NCBI RefSeq assembly: GCF_009765995.1
Contig: NZ_LMUI01000011.1
Location: forward strand, 180,285-244,284
From: Methylocapsa sp. S129
Lineage (GTDB): Bacteria; Pseudomonadota; Alphaproteobacteria; Rhizobiales; Beijerinckiaceae
Length of the DNA stretch: 64,000 nucleotides
Reading direction: 5' to 3'
The stretch's first letter is position 1. Every line of letters starts with the position of its first letter. A program made the translations under genes and the position numbers. The notes under the pieces were generated by a model. The model did not search any database and was not told the origin of the DNA. It saw only the letters and a program-made list of their open reading frames with translations. Below, in pieces: positions 34,121-43,786 of the stretch.

Positions 34121-35350
34121 CTACCCCGCATTGATCTCGATCGTCACATGCGACAGCCCGCGAAACCGCGCGAGAAGCCTCCGGTAATATTCCACACTCC
34201 TCGCGCGCCTTGTCACCACCGAGACAATCGCGCCAAGATGCCCCGGCCCGAGGCGCCAGAGGTGGAGATCGGCGAGACGGTCGCCGTCGCTCTCGATCGT
34301 CTCGCGCAGATCAGCCGCGAGATGCGGGTCCGGATTCATATCGAGGAGAACGGCGCCGGCGTCGCGGATGAGGGTCCAGGACCAGCTCGCGATGACGAAC
34401 GCGCCGATCAGGCCGGCGAGCGGGTCCATCCACAGCCAGCCAAAAAGCTTGGCGAACAGCAGGCCGACGATGACCAGCACGGAGACGGCGGCGTCGGCGA
34501 TGACATGGGTCAAGGCGGCGCGCATATTATTGTCGCGCGCCGCCGCGCCATGCGCGTGCTCATGCTCTTCAAAAGCGACGGAATAGACCTGTTCGCCGAG
34601 CCGCACATGCGCGGCGAAAGCATGCGGCTCGGGGATTTCGTCGACAGATTCGAGATAGGCGCCGCGATCCGCCATCGCAAAAAGCCGGCGCGCGCCATCC
34701 GGGCGCACGGTCTCGACGGACGCCGCCTGCGCGGACAGAGCGGGGCGGCTTGGCGCGCGCAGCCGGAAGCGCGGCGGTACGCCATCCTCGAACACCTCAA
34801 GAATGACGTCGCCGTCTTCAGTCGCAATGCGATGCGTCTCGTCATGCGCCACGGCATGACCATGCGCATGGCTGTGGCCGTGACCATGAGAATGGCCGTC
34901 TCCGCTCAGCAGCCAGGCGCTCGCGACATTCACCGCCAGACCTAGACAAGCGATCGGGATCGCCTCAGCGAAATCGATCGGCGCGGGAGCCAGGAAGCGC
35001 GCGACGGCTTCATAGCCGATCAGCAGCGCGATCATCGCGAGGATGACGGCGCTGGCGAAGGCGGCGAGATCGCCGAGCTTGCCGGCGCCGAAGGTGAAGC
35101 GGGCGTCGCCGGCATGTTTGCGCGCATAGGTATAGGCGAGCGCGGCGAGCAGCAGCGCGCCCGCATGCGTGCTCATATGCAGACCATCCGCGATGAGCGC
35201 GATCGAACCGAACATCAGGCCGCCGACGATCTCGGCGATCATCATGGCGCCGCAGAGAGCAATCACCGCCCAGGTCTTGCGTTCGCTCTTCTCATGATCC
35301 GCGCCAAGAAACATGTGGCTATGCGCGGGCGCCATAGTGCTGGTCGTCAT
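34121..35350 (-). CDS. dmeF: Cation diffusion facilitator, DmeF-type Ni/Co efflux
   Basis: The 409-aa CDF transporter has six membrane helices and metal-site motifs HMSTHAG in helix 2 and HVIADAAVS in helix 5. A long His-rich cytoplasmic loop (GHSHGHGHSHAHGHAVAHDE) and a C-terminal cytoplasmic domain are also present. It exports divalent metal against protons. It overlaps or abuts the 3' end of an RcnR-type nickel/cobalt repressor gene, giving the dmeRF arrangement known in rhizobia, so Ni2+ and Co2+ are the likely substrates. The ATG of MTTST has GAGG just upstream; an ATG four codons earlier overlaps the repressor stop as ATGA. Confidence 0.88.
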   Translation of the reverse strand: MTTSTMAPAHSHMFLGADHEKSERKTWAVIALCGAMMIAEIVGGLMFGSIALIADGLHMSTHAGALLLAALAYTYARKHAGDARFTFGAGKLGDLAAFASAVILAMIALLIGYEAVARFLAPAPIDFAEAIPIACLGLAVNVASAWLLSGDGHSHGHGHSHAHGHAVAHDETHRIATEDGDVILEVFEDGVPPRFRLRAPSRPALSAQAASVETVRPDGARRLFAMADRGAYLESVDEIPEPHAFAAHVRLGEQVYSVAFEEHEHAHGAAARDNNMRAALTHVIADAAVSVLVIVGLLFAKLFGWLWMDPLAGLIGAFVIASWSWTLIRDAGAVLLDMNPDPHLAADLRETIESDGDRLADLHLWRLGPGHLGAIVSVVTRRARSVEYYRRLLARFRGLSHVTIEINAG

Positions 35351-35358
35351 GATCGGCC

Positions 35359-35637
35359 TCATTTCAAATAGGAGCGCACGACGCCGAGCAATTGCTCGGC
35401 CGCCTCTTTGTTCAGCGCGCCGGGATGGCGCTCGGCGTCGACGAGGTGCTCGCGCACATGATCCTCGACGACCTCGGCCATCAGCCCCGCCATTGCGCCG
35501 CGCGCGCCGGCGATCAGATGCATCACCGGCTCGCAACCCGCCTCCCCCTCCAGGGCGCGCTCGATCGCCTCGACCTGGCCGCGGATGCGGCGCACGCGGG
35601 CGAGCAGCTTTTGTTTTTCGCGGATCGTATGGGACAT
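35359..35637 (-). CDS. dmeR: RcnR/FrmR-family metal-responsive repressor (DmeR-like)
   Basis: This 92-aa all-helical repressor of the DUF156 family has H3, C35, H60 and H64, the four nickel/cobalt ligands of E. coli RcnR at identical numbers, and the MSHTIR start that supplies H3. That start is five codons inside the longest frame. Metal binding should release it from DNA and turn on the downstream efflux gene, with which it overlaps or nearly overlaps. A C6 tract flanked by AT-rich sequence lies just upstream as candidate operator. Confidence 0.88.
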   Translation of the reverse strand: MSHTIREKQKLLARVRRIRGQVEAIERALEGEAGCEPVMHLIAGARGAMAGLMAEVVEDHVREHLVDAERHPGALNKEAAEQLLGVVRSYLK

Positions 35638-35643
35638 GCCGCG

Positions 35644-35669
35644 ATATAGCATAGCCCCCCATCCTATTC
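35644..35669 (-). promoter_or_regulatory. Candidate RcnR/DmeR operator
   Basis: ATATAGCATAG-CCCCCC-ATCCTATTC: a run of six C between AT-rich, roughly symmetric half sites, the form of RcnR/DmeR operators. It ends seven bases before the repressor start codon, so bound repressor would block its own transcript. Confidence 0.6.
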
Positions 35670-35836
35670 AACCGCACAAAAAACAAGCAGCCCGCGAGCC
35701 GCGGCGCTCAACCAGGGTTGATCGCGTGGGATCGGCGATTTCCTCCGCGCCGCTTTGCCTCTCCCGCGCCCAATGCTATAGGCGCTTAAGCTCCCGCTGC
35801 ACCGCACAACCCGTCCCCATGAAAGGCACGCGATCC

Positions 35837-37051
35837 ATGGCTAAGATCAAGGTCAAGAACCCGGTCGTTGAAATCGACGGCGACGAAATGACCCGGATTA
35901 TCTGGCATTCGATTCGCGATAAATTGATCCACCCCTATCTCGACGTGGACCTTCAATATTTCGATCTGGGCGTCGAACATCGCGACGCGACCAACGACAA
36001 GGTCACGGTCGACGCGGCCGAGGCGATCAAGGCCTGCGGCGTCGGCGTCAAATGCGCGACGATCACGCCCGACGAGGCGCGCGTCGAGGAATTCAAGCTC
36101 AAGGAAATGTGGAAGAGCCCCAACGGCACGATCCGCAATATCCTCGGCGGCGTCATCTTCCGCGAGCCGATCATCTGCAAGAATGTGCCGCGCCTCGTGC
36201 CCGGCTGGACGCAGCCGATCGTCGTCGGCCGCCACGCATTCGGCGATCAATATAAGGCGACCGATTTCAGGATTCCGGGCAAGGGCCGGCTGACCATCCG
36301 CTTTGAAGGCGAGGACGGCAAGGTCATCGAGAAGGAAGTGTTCAAATTCCCGGGCTCGGGCGTCGCGATGGCGATGTACAATCTCGACGATTCCATCCGC
36401 GATTTCGCGCGCGCCTCGCTCAACTACGGCCTGATGCGCAAATATCCGGTCTATCTCTCGACCAAGAACACGATTCTCAAAGCCTATGACGGCCGCTTCA
36501 AGGATCTGTTCGAGGAAGTCTATCAGGCCGATTTCAAGGCCAAATTCACCGCCGCCGGCATCACCTATGAGCATCGCCTGATCGACGACATGGTGGCCTC
36601 GGCGCTCAAATGGTCGGGCGGCTACGTCTGGGCCTGCAAGAACTATGACGGCGACGTGCAGTCGGACACGGTGGCGCAGGGCTATGGCTCGCTCGGCCTG
36701 ATGACCAGCGTGCTGCTGTCGCCCGACGGACGCACGGTCGAGGCCGAAGCCGCCCATGGCACGGTGACCCGCCACTACCGCGAATATCAGAAGGGCCGCG
36801 AGACCTCGACCAATTCGATCGCCTCGATCTTCGCCTGGACGCGCGGCCTCAGCCATCGCGCCAAGCTCGATGACAATGCCGATCTCGGCCGTTTCGCCGC
36901 GACGCTGGAAAAGGTCTGCGTCGATACGGTCGAGGCGGGCTTTATGACGAAAGATCTCGCGCTGCTGGTCGGCCCCGAACAGAAATGGCTGTCGACGACG
37001 GGATTTTTGGACAAGGTCGACGCGAATTTGAAGGCGGCGATGGCTGCATAA
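35837..37051 (+). CDS. icd: NADP-dependent isocitrate dehydrogenase
   Basis: The 404-aa cytoplasmic enzyme is of the dimeric eukaryote-like IDH subfamily common in alphaproteobacteria. It oxidatively decarboxylates isocitrate to 2-oxoglutarate in the TCA cycle with NADP. Evident are [14 protein letters not shown] at the start, the substrate-binding [12 protein letters not shown] block, the metal-binding [13 protein letters not shown] and [10 protein letters not shown] segments, and [13 protein letters not shown]. The start is the ATG of [17 protein letters not shown]; the upstream open frame is not coding. It is convergent with the dehydrogenase gene behind a shared hairpin. Confidence 0.97.
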   Translation: MAKIKVKNPVVEIDGDEMTRIIWHSIRDKLIHPYLDVDLQYFDLGVEHRDATNDKVTVDAAEAIKACGVGVKCATITPDEARVEEFKLKEMWKSPNGTIRNILGGVIFREPIICKNVPRLVPGWTQPIVVGRHAFGDQYKATDFRIPGKGRLTIRFEGEDGKVIEKEVFKFPGSGVAMAMYNLDDSIRDFARASLNYGLMRKYPVYLSTKNTILKAYDGRFKDLFEEVYQADFKAKFTAAGITYEHRLIDDMVASALKWSGGYVWACKNYDGDVQSDTVAQGYGSLGLMTSVLLSPDGRTVEAEAAHGTVTRHYREYQKGRETSTNSIASIFAWTRGLSHRAKLDDNADLGRFAATLEKVCVDTVEAGFMTKDLALLVGPEQKWLSTTGFLDKVDANLKAAMAA

Positions 37052-37054
37052 TCC

Positions 37055-37079
37055 CCTTCTCCCGCTTCGCGGGAGAAGG
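37055..37079. terminator. Bidirectional hairpin between icd and the dehydrogenase gene
   Basis: An 11-bp stem (CCTTCTCCCGC pairing with GCGGGAGAAGG) with a 3-base loop lies 3 bases after the icd stop and 13 bases before the end of the convergent gene. There is no long U-run on either side, so termination may need Rho. Confidence 0.6.
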
Positions 37080-37092
37080 TCGATTTCGCCGC

Positions 37093-38238
37093 CTACCGCG
37101 CCAGCGCGTCCTTATCCAGCTCCTCGATCTTCACCCGCCCGATCTGTCCCATCGTGCGGCTAAGCTCGTCGCGCAAGATGTCGAACGCGCGCGTCGCGCC
37201 GGGCAGTCCCGCCGCCGCGACGCCGTAGAGAATGGCGCGGCCGCAGAAGACGAAATCGGCGCCGCTGGCCAGCGCCACCGCAATGTCGGCGCCGCGGCGC
37301 ACGCCGCCGTCGAGCATCACCGCCATCTTGTCGCCGACGGCGTCTTTGATCGCCGGCAGCGAATCGAGAGGCGTCGGCCCGCGATCGAACTGGCGCCCGC
37401 CGTGATTGGAAATGATGATCCCGTCGCAGCCCGCCGCCAGCGCGCGCTTGGCGTCGTCGGGATGCTGCAATCCCTTGACGACCAGCTTGCCGCCCCACCA
37501 TTTGCGATATTGGTCGAGATGGTCCCAGGTCTGCGGCGAAAAGCTCTGGGCGCGCGAGAATTCAGCAATTTTGGTCGGGCTCGCGCCCTCGCCGGCATAA
37601 GGCGCCCAATTGCCCATGCGCGGCATGCCGCCGTTGGCGAGCCATTGCAGCGACCAGGCGGGATGCAGCAGCCCATCGAGGATCAGGCGCGCGTCATAGC
37701 GAATCGGCAGCGCGAATCCGTTGCGGATGTCGCGCTCGCGCTTGGCCTGCACGGGAAGATCGACGGTGACGACGAGCGCCTGCGCGGAAGCCGCCCCGGC
37801 GCGCGCGATGATATCGCGGCTCACCGCGATGTCTCGGCTGGGATAGAGCTGGTGCCAGACATGCTCCGGCGCAATTTTGGCCGCCTCCTCGATGCTGGCG
37901 ATCGAAGTGCCCGAGAGGATGAAGGGCGCGTTGGCGCGGCGCGCCGCCTCCGCCATCGCGATCTCGCCGCCGCTCCAGAACATGCCCGCGAGCCCGACCG
38001 GCGCGACGCCGAACGGCACATCATAGGTGCGGCCGAACAGGGTCTTGGCGAGGCTGAGCTTCGATACGTCGAGGAGATAGCGCGGCATCAGGCGCGCCGC
38101 GGCGAACTGGGCCAGACTCTGCGCCAGCGCCGCCTCATCGCCCGCGCCGCCGTCGATCCAGTCGAACAGAATGCGCGGCAGCCGTCGCTTGGCGGCCAGA
38201 CGCAGGTCCGCGATATTGATGGCGCGTGCGAGGTTCAT
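37093..38238 (-). CDS. FMN-dependent alpha-hydroxyacid dehydrogenase (LldD family)
   Basis: The 381-aa TIM-barrel flavoenzyme has the family's opening (RRLPRILFDWIDGGAGDE), FMN-binding residues in PFGVAPVGLAGMFW, the catalytic base in IISNHGGRQFD (His near 278), and the phosphate site LDGGVRRGADI. It oxidises an L-2-hydroxy acid such as lactate, glycolate or mandelate; the exact substrate is not fixed by sequence. It begins 13 bp after the alaS stop on the same strand and is probably co-transcribed with it. GGGAA lies upstream of the ATG. Confidence 0.92.
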   Translation of the reverse strand: MNLARAINIADLRLAAKRRLPRILFDWIDGGAGDEAALAQSLAQFAAARLMPRYLLDVSKLSLAKTLFGRTYDVPFGVAPVGLAGMFWSGGEIAMAEAARRANAPFILSGTSIASIEEAAKIAPEHVWHQLYPSRDIAVSRDIIARAGAASAQALVVTVDLPVQAKRERDIRNGFALPIRYDARLILDGLLHPAWSLQWLANGGMPRMGNWAPYAGEGASPTKIAEFSRAQSFSPQTWDHLDQYRKWWGGKLVVKGLQHPDDAKRALAAGCDGIIISNHGGRQFDRGPTPLDSLPAIKDAVGDKMAVMLDGGVRRGADIAVALASGADFVFCGRAILYGVAAAGLPGATRAFDILRDELSRTMGQIGRVKIEELDKDALAR

Positions 38239-38251
38239 CGTGGATTCCCGT

Positions 38252-40924
38252 TCAGGCCGCTTTGTCGCGCAGCGCGGCTTCGATCGCCGCCAGCGCCGCT
38301 TCGGCGTTGGCGCCGTCGGGGCCGCCCGCCTGCGCCATATCGGGGCGCCCGCCCCCGCCCTTGCCGCCCAGCGCCGCCGAAGCGAGACGCACGAGATCGA
38401 CGGCGCTATGGCGCGCGACGAGATCGGCGGTGACCGCGACGACGACGCTCGCCTTGCCGTCCTCGGCGAGCGCGACAATGGCGACGACGCCCGAGCCGAT
38501 GCTCTGCTTGGCCTCGTCGGCCATCGATTTGAGGTCTTTCATTTCGACGCCGCTGACCGCGCGCGCATAGAGCTTCAGGCCGCCGACATCGCGCACCGCA
38601 TCGGCGCCGGCGGACCCACCGCCCCCGCCCATCGCCAGCTTGCGCCGCGCATCGCTCAATTCACGCTCAAGCTTGCGGCGCTCCTCGATCAGCGCGTTGA
38701 GATGTTCGCCCACTTTGGCGACCGGCGTGCGCAGCGTGGCGGCGATTTCGGCGAGCGCATGCGCTTCTTCGTTGAGCCGCTTGCGCGCGCCATCGCGGGT
38801 GCGCGCCTCGATGCGGCGCACGCCTGCCGCCACCGCGCTTTCGCCGGTGATCGAGACGAGGCCGATGTCGCCGGTGCGCGCGACATGGGTGCCGCCGCAA
38901 AGTTCGATCGAATAGGGCCGCTCGCCATTGTCGCCGCCTTCGATCGTCCCCATCGACACAACGCGCACTTCATCGCCATATTTCTCGCCGAACAGCGCCC
39001 GGGCGCCAGAAGCGCGCGCTTCATCGACGCCCATCAGGCGCGTGACCACCAGCTCGTTCTGCAGGATCATGCGATTGGCGATGTCTTCGACTTGCGTCAA
39101 TTCGGCCGCCGTCACGGGCTTGGGATGGGCGATGTCGAAGCGCAGCCGGTCGGGCGACACGAGCGAACCCTTCTGCGCGACATGATCGCCCAGCACCATG
39201 CGCAAGGCTTCGTGCAGCAGATGCGTCGCCGAATGATTGGCGCGAATGGCGAGGCGGCGCGCATGATCGACTTTCAGTTCAAGCGCCATGCCGAGCATCA
39301 GTTCGCCCTCTTCGATCTCGATGTCATGGATGAAGAGATCGCCGAGTTTCTTATGCGTGTTCGTCACACGGGCGCGGAATTTGGCGCCCAGGATCGTGCC
39401 GGTGTCGCCGACCTGGCCGCCCGATTCGCCATAGAACGGCGTCTGGTTGAGAATCAGCGCGCCCTTCTCGCCGGCGCCAAGGCTCTGCACCTCGGCGCCG
39501 TCTTTGAGAATGGCGAGCGCGACGCCTTCGGCGGCCTCGGTCTCATAGCCAAGAAACTCCGTCGCGCCGAGCCGCTCGCGCAGGCCGAACCACACCGTTT
39601 CGGTCGCCGCCTCGCCCGAGCCGGACCAGGCCTTGCGCGCCTCGGCGCGCTGGCGCTCCATCGCGGATGCGAAGCCGTCCGTGTCGACGCTCAAACCTCG
39701 CGCGCGCAGGGCGTCCTGCGTGAGGTCGAGCGGAAAGCCGAAGGTGTCGTAGAGCTTGAACGCGACTTCGCCGGGCAATTTGGCGCCGGCGCCCAGATCG
39801 CGCGTCTCGTCCTCCAATATGGCGAGGCCGCGCACCAGCGTCGCGCGAAAACGCGTCTCTTCGAGCTTGAGCGTCTCGGCGATCAGCGCTTCGGCGCGGA
39901 TCAGTTCGGGAAAGGCCTGGCCCATTTCGCGCACCAGCGCGGGGACGAGCCGCCACATCAGCGGCTCTTTCGCGCCGATGAGCTGCGCGTGGCGCATCGC
40001 GCGGCGCATGATGCGGCGCAGGACATAACCGCGCCCCTCGTTGGAAGGCAGCACGCCGTCGGCGACGAGGAAGGACGAAGCGCGCAAATGATCGGCGATC
40101 ACGCGATGCGAGACCTTATGCGGCCCGTCGGGATCGACGCCGGACGCGGCGGCGCTCGCCAGGATCAGCGCGCGCATCAGGTCGATGTCGTAATTGTCGT
40201 GGACGCCCTGCAGCACCGCGGAGATGCGCTCAAGGCCCATGCCGGTGTCGATCGAGGGGCGCGGCAGGTTGATGCGTTCGCCGCCCGGCAGGCTCTCGAA
40301 CTGCATGAACACGAGATTCCATATCTCGATGAACCGGTCGCCGTCGGCGTCGGGCGAGCCTGGCGGGCCGCCGGGAATATGATCGCCGTGATCGTAGAAA
40401 ATCTCCGAACAGGGACCGCAAGGCCCCGTATCGCCCATCGCCCAGAAATTATCTGAGGTCGCGATGCGGATGATGCGCGATTCCGGCAGGCCGGCGATGC
40501 TTTTCCACAGATCGAACGCCGCGTCGTCGTCGTGATAGACCGTCACCCAGAGGCGGTCTTTGGCCAGCCCGAACTCCTTGGTGATCAGGTTCCAGGCAAG
40601 TTCGATCGCTTGCGGCTTGAAATAATCGCCGAACGAGAAATTGCCGAGCATTTCGAAAAACGTATGGTGGCGCGCGGTATAGCCGACATTGTCGAGGTCG
40701 TTATGCTTGCCGCCCGCCCGCACGCATTTTTGCGAAGTGGTGGCGCGGCTGTAGGGGCGCTTTTCGACGCCGGTGAAGACGTTCTTGAACTGCACCATGC
40801 CGGCATTGGTGAACATCAGGGTCGGATCGTTGCGCGGCACGAGCGAACTCGACGGCACGATCTCGTGGCCGTGCTTGTTGAAATAGCCGGTGAAGGCCGA
40901 CCTGATCTCGCTGACGCCGCTCAT
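38252..40924 (-). CDS. alaS: Alanyl-tRNA synthetase
   Basis: This is the full-length (890 aa) class-II synthetase that charges tRNA-Ala and edits mischarged Ser/Gly. The catalytic core at the N-terminus has motif 2-like [20 protein letters not shown]. The editing domain has metal ligands in [11 protein letters not shown] (near 562) and [13 protein letters not shown] (near 675). A coiled segment ([20 protein letters not shown]) leads to the C-Ala domain with [12 protein letters not shown] near the end. The alpha-hydroxyacid dehydrogenase gene follows it closely. Confidence 0.98.
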   Translation of the reverse strand: MSGVSEIRSAFTGYFNKHGHEIVPSSSLVPRNDPTLMFTNAGMVQFKNVFTGVEKRPYSRATTSQKCVRAGGKHNDLDNVGYTARHHTFFEMLGNFSFGDYFKPQAIELAWNLITKEFGLAKDRLWVTVYHDDDAAFDLWKSIAGLPESRIIRIATSDNFWAMGDTGPCGPCSEIFYDHGDHIPGGPPGSPDADGDRFIEIWNLVFMQFESLPGGERINLPRPSIDTGMGLERISAVLQGVHDNYDIDLMRALILASAAASGVDPDGPHKVSHRVIADHLRASSFLVADGVLPSNEGRGYVLRRIMRRAMRHAQLIGAKEPLMWRLVPALVREMGQAFPELIRAEALIAETLKLEETRFRATLVRGLAILEDETRDLGAGAKLPGEVAFKLYDTFGFPLDLTQDALRARGLSVDTDGFASAMERQRAEARKAWSGSGEAATETVWFGLRERLGATEFLGYETEAAEGVALAILKDGAEVQSLGAGEKGALILNQTPFYGESGGQVGDTGTILGAKFRARVTNTHKKLGDLFIHDIEIEEGELMLGMALELKVDHARRLAIRANHSATHLLHEALRMVLGDHVAQKGSLVSPDRLRFDIAHPKPVTAAELTQVEDIANRMILQNELVVTRLMGVDEARASGARALFGEKYGDEVRVVSMGTIEGGDNGERPYSIELCGGTHVARTGDIGLVSITGESAVAAGVRRIEARTRDGARKRLNEEAHALAEIAATLRTPVAKVGEHLNALIEERRKLERELSDARRKLAMGGGGGSAGADAVRDVGGLKLYARAVSGVEMKDLKSMADEAKQSIGSGVVAIVALAEDGKASVVVAVTADLVARHSAVDLVRLASAALGGKGGGGRPDMAQAGGPDGANAEAALAAIEAALRDKAA

Positions 40925-41377
40925 GAACCCTCGCTTTGACGGATGATTTCCTTCTACAGCATGAATTGAAGGAATTGGAAGCGGGACCGCGCGCGGCGCG
41001 CTTCTCTTCAGGCTCCCATCGAAATTCGACAGCGCAAATCGGCCCTTCCGACGGATCGCGCGTTTAGCGCGGCCCTCCTGCCCGCGCGATGTTCTCTTTA
41101 TCAGAAATACCGTGTTGGAGGCGACGGGAGCGTTCCGCTGCGCGCCGTCGAGAGAGGCGGCGATGAAGCGGATCGCGATGCCCCGGGATCAGGGCAGCGC
41201 TGAGGCGCCCACTGAGCGGAGTATCAATGGCGCGCGAAAGCCGTTCGACGTCGCCGCGCGGTCGGGCGCCGCCTCGTTGATGAAGCTTCCGCGAAAAATG
41301 AGAAAGGTGCGAAATGACTGGGAACGAATTCCGCCGGCGCCCGTTTTATGGGCAATGCACAGCAACGGAGAAACCCT
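40925..41377. other. Intergenic region between alaS and the stress cluster
   Basis: Open frames here have no domain and no ribosome site, so I call no gene. The left part should hold the alaS promoter (minus strand), which I cannot place. The right end contains an EcfG-type promoter at 41321-41345 that drives the genes to the right. Confidence 0.6.
41321..41345 (+). promoter_or_regulatory. EcfG-type general-stress promoter
   Basis: GGAAC (41321-41325), a 16-base spacer and CGTT (41342-41345) match the EcfG consensus exactly, 32 bases before the start codon of the 25-aa membrane peptide. Confidence 0.7.
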
Positions 41378-41455
41378 ATGGGTCGCGGAATCTTGCTTTG
41401 GCTTATCGGCGTGCCGATCCCGGTTATCATTATTCTTGCACTTTTCTTCCACTGA
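41378..41455 (+). CDS. 25-aa membrane peptide
   Basis: The ATG has GGAG seven bases upstream. The peptide is a single hydrophobic helix: MGRGILLWLIGVPIPVIIIL followed by ALFFH. A positively charged start and a proline-kinked centre are visible. Similar MGRGILLWLLG-type mini-proteins recur in Rhizobiales next to stress genes, as I recall them; function is unknown. It lies 46 bp before the larger membrane-protein gene and behind an EcfG-type promoter, so the two are probably one stress-induced transcript. Confidence 0.7.
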   Translation: MGRGILLWLIGVPIPVIIILALFFH

Positions 41456-41501
41456 GGTGGGTTTTTGCGACCAATGGTCGCGCGAATATTTGGAGATTGC
41501 C

Positions 41502-42413
41502 ATGACGGATTCAAGATTTATTTCGCGCGCCGCGCCAGACGGTAACGAGGCGGCGTCTTCGGGCGTTTCGTGGCCGGCGATCATCGCGGGCGCGATGGTC
41601 GCTTCGGCTTTGTCGCTCGCGCTTCTCATGCTGGGCGCAGGTCTGGGACTGGTCTCCGTTTCGCCGTGGTCGAACGCCAACGTCTCCGTCGCAACGTTCG
41701 GCATGCTGGCGGCGGCATGGTTCATAGCGGTTCAACTGTTCACCTCCGGCGTCGGCGGCTATCTCGCCGGTCGGCTGCGCGCACGTTGGGTCAGCGTCCA
41801 CACCGATGAAGTCTATTTTCGCGATACCGCGCATGGCCTGATTGTCTGGGCCGTCGGCGCGGTCATCACCGCCTTGCTGTTGACCTCCGCCGCGTCCTCG
41901 GTCGCGAGCGGCGTCGCTCATGCCGGCGCTTCAGTGGCGCAGGCCGCCGGAAGCGCCGCCGCCGGACCGGCCTCCGAACTCGCAGGCCGGGCGGCTTCGA
42001 ACGCCAGCGACCCGACCGCCTATTTTACCGACATGCTCTTTCGCACCGATCATCCGGCCGCCCCCGGAGATTCGACCGCGTCGCAAGGCGAGATGAAACG
42101 CATTCTCGCCACGGACGCCTTGTCCGGCGATATGCCCGCCGCGGACAAGACCTATGTCGCGCAGGTCGTCGCCGCCCGAACCGGCCTGAGCCAGGCGGAC
42201 GCGGAAAAGCGCGTGTCCGACGTCGTGGGCCAGGCCAAGAGCGCGAAGGACAAGGCGATCGACGCCGCCAAAACGGCCGCCGAAGCGGCGCGCAAAACGG
42301 GCGTCTATGTCGCGCTCTGGGCCTTCATATCGCTCCTGGTCGGCGCGTTTTCCGCCAGCTACATGGCGACTGTGGGCGGACGCATCCGCGACGATCTCCC
42401 GATGACGGGTTAG
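41502..42413 (+). CDS. Membrane protein of the stress cluster
   Basis: The 303-aa protein has an N-terminal pair of helices (SWPAIIAGAMVASALSLALL and following), a third around LIVWAVGAVITALLL, a long Ala/Lys-rich middle that looks like a coiled coil (DVVGQAKSAKDKAIDAAKTA), and a final helix (GVYVALWAFISLLVGAFSAS). GGAG lies six bases before the ATG; the longer frame upstream is not coding. Proteins of this shape are commonly annotated as hypothetical or PhnA-like membrane proteins in Rhizobiales. It is probably co-expressed with the 25-aa peptide. Confidence 0.75.
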   Translation: MTDSRFISRAAPDGNEAASSGVSWPAIIAGAMVASALSLALLMLGAGLGLVSVSPWSNANVSVATFGMLAAAWFIAVQLFTSGVGGYLAGRLRARWVSVHTDEVYFRDTAHGLIVWAVGAVITALLLTSAASSVASGVAHAGASVAQAAGSAAAGPASELAGRAASNASDPTAYFTDMLFRTDHPAAPGDSTASQGEMKRILATDALSGDMPAADKTYVAQVVAARTGLSQADAEKRVSDVVGQAKSAKDKAIDAAKTAAEAARKTGVYVALWAFISLLVGAFSASYMATVGGRIRDDLPMTG

Positions 42414-42458
42414 CCCTCTGCTTCGCGACAAAAGAACGCCGGCGGTGCAGGAACCGCA

Positions 42459-42484
42459 GGAACCATAGCGCTCCGCCGGACGTA
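42459..42484 (+). promoter_or_regulatory. Probable EcfG-type promoter
   Basis: GGAAC (42459-42463), a 17-base spacer and CGTA (42481-42484), one base off the EcfG -10 consensus, lie 31 bases before the YciF-like gene. A second GGAAC lies nine bases earlier. Confidence 0.5.
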
Positions 42485-42515
42485 ATCCCGGGTGTTCTTA
42501 AAAAGGAGATTCCTC

Positions 42516-43019
42516 ATGGTTGAGAAAACACTCAATGACTTGTTTCTTGCACAGTTGAAAGACATCTATTTCGCCGAAAAGAAAATCTATCGAACCTTGC
42601 CCAAGATGGCCAAGGCGACAAAAGTCCCCGAGTTGAAGCAGGCCTTCACCGCGCATCGCGAAGAGACGCAAGGCCATATCGAGCGCCTCGAGCAAGTGTT
42701 CGAAATGATCGGCAAGCGCCCGCAAACCAAAGCCTGCGAAGCGATCAACGGCATCATCGCGGAAGGTGAGGAGACGATCGAAGATTTCGGCGAAAGCGCT
42801 TCGATCGAGACGGGTCTGGTCGCGGCGGGACAAGCGGTCGAGCACTACGAGATGGCGCGCTATGGCGCGCTCATCGCCTGGGCGAAACAGCTCGGCATGC
42901 CGAAGGCCGCCAGCCTGTTGAACGAAACGCTGCAGGAGGAAATGAAGGCGGATCAATTGCTGAACCAGATTGGGGCCAGCAAGGTCGACAAAATGGCGAT
43001 GACGAAGATGGCCGCTTGA
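42516..43019 (+). CDS. Ferritin-like YciE/YciF-type protein (DUF892)
   Basis: The 167-aa four-helix protein of the DUF892 family has a di-iron-type pattern of E and H residues across the helices (LKDIYFAEKKIYRTLPKMAK; HREETQGHIERLEQVF; GQAVEHYEMARYGALI; NETLQEEMKADQLL). Relatives are induced by osmotic and general stress and may bind iron or protect against oxidants. AAGGAG lies nine bases before the ATG. An EcfG-like promoter upstream fits stress induction. Confidence 0.9.
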   Translation: MVEKTLNDLFLAQLKDIYFAEKKIYRTLPKMAKATKVPELKQAFTAHREETQGHIERLEQVFEMIGKRPQTKACEAINGIIAEGEETIEDFGESASIETGLVAAGQAVEHYEMARYGALIAWAKQLGMPKAASLLNETLQEEMKADQLLNQIGASKVDKMAMTKMAA

Positions 43020-43259
43020 CGACGACTGGCGAAGTGGGCGGCGGCCATGTGTCGCCCTCACCCATGCTTGAGATGCGCGACATCGGTGCGCGAACGAGGG
43101 GATGCTCCTTGTTCGCGCAACGATCCATAAGACGCGCTCTTCGAGTCGCAGCGCAATGACCGCTGGCGCGTCTTATGGCCTTGCCCGGCAGAAGCCGATA
43201 GCGTGGCGCGCGCGGCCAATGCGGCGATCCCGCCGCGCCGCGACCTGAGGGAACGACCC

Positions 43260-43661
43260 ATGCCGCCTCCCGCCATCGAACGCTGGAAGGCAATCGCCAA
43301 GTCCCGCGACATGGCGGGCCTCGACGCCCTGCTCGCCGACGATGTCGTGTTCACCTCGCCGGTGGTCCGCACGCCGCAGCGCGGCAAGCCGATCACGTTG
43401 AAATATCTGACCGCCGCCCTCGCCGTGCTCGGCGGCGACGCCTTCCGCTATGGCGAGGAATGGATCGGCGAAAGCTCCGCCGTGCTGGAGTTTTTCACAA
43501 TTATCGACGGCGTCAAAATCAACGGCGCCGATTTCATCGGCTGGAACGCGGCGGGCGAGATCGAAAGCTTCAAGGTGATGGTGCGGCCGCTGAAAGCAAT
43601 CCAGGCGATCCATCAGGCGATGGGGGCGCGGCTGGCGGGCGGGGCTGGATCGGCAGGGTGA
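43260..43661 (+). CDS. SnoaL/NTF2-like protein
   Basis: The 133-aa single-domain protein opens IERWKAIAKSRDMAGLDALLADDVVFTSPVV, the standard SnoaL/NTF2 beginning, and continues with the strand-rich VLEFFTIIDGVKINGADFIGWN and IESFKVMVRPLKAIQAIH. The start was taken at the ATG preceded by GAGGGAACG, nineteen codons inside the longest frame. Relatives are small isomerases, hydrolases or unknown ligand carriers. It stands alone between the YciF-like gene and a HicB-like gene. Confidence 0.8.
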   Translation: MPPPAIERWKAIAKSRDMAGLDALLADDVVFTSPVVRTPQRGKPITLKYLTAALAVLGGDAFRYGEEWIGESSAVLEFFTIIDGVKINGADFIGWNAAGEIESFKVMVRPLKAIQAIHQAMGARLAGGAGSAG

Positions 43662-43786
43662 GGCTGGGCTGACGCCATCTCGTCGGCGCGGGAAGCAATC
43701 AAAGCGCGCGAAGCACCCGCGAAGCGGTTGCCTTGATGGCTTCGCGCAGCAATGGTGTGTATCTCCGGATCGACGCGCAGCATCAT

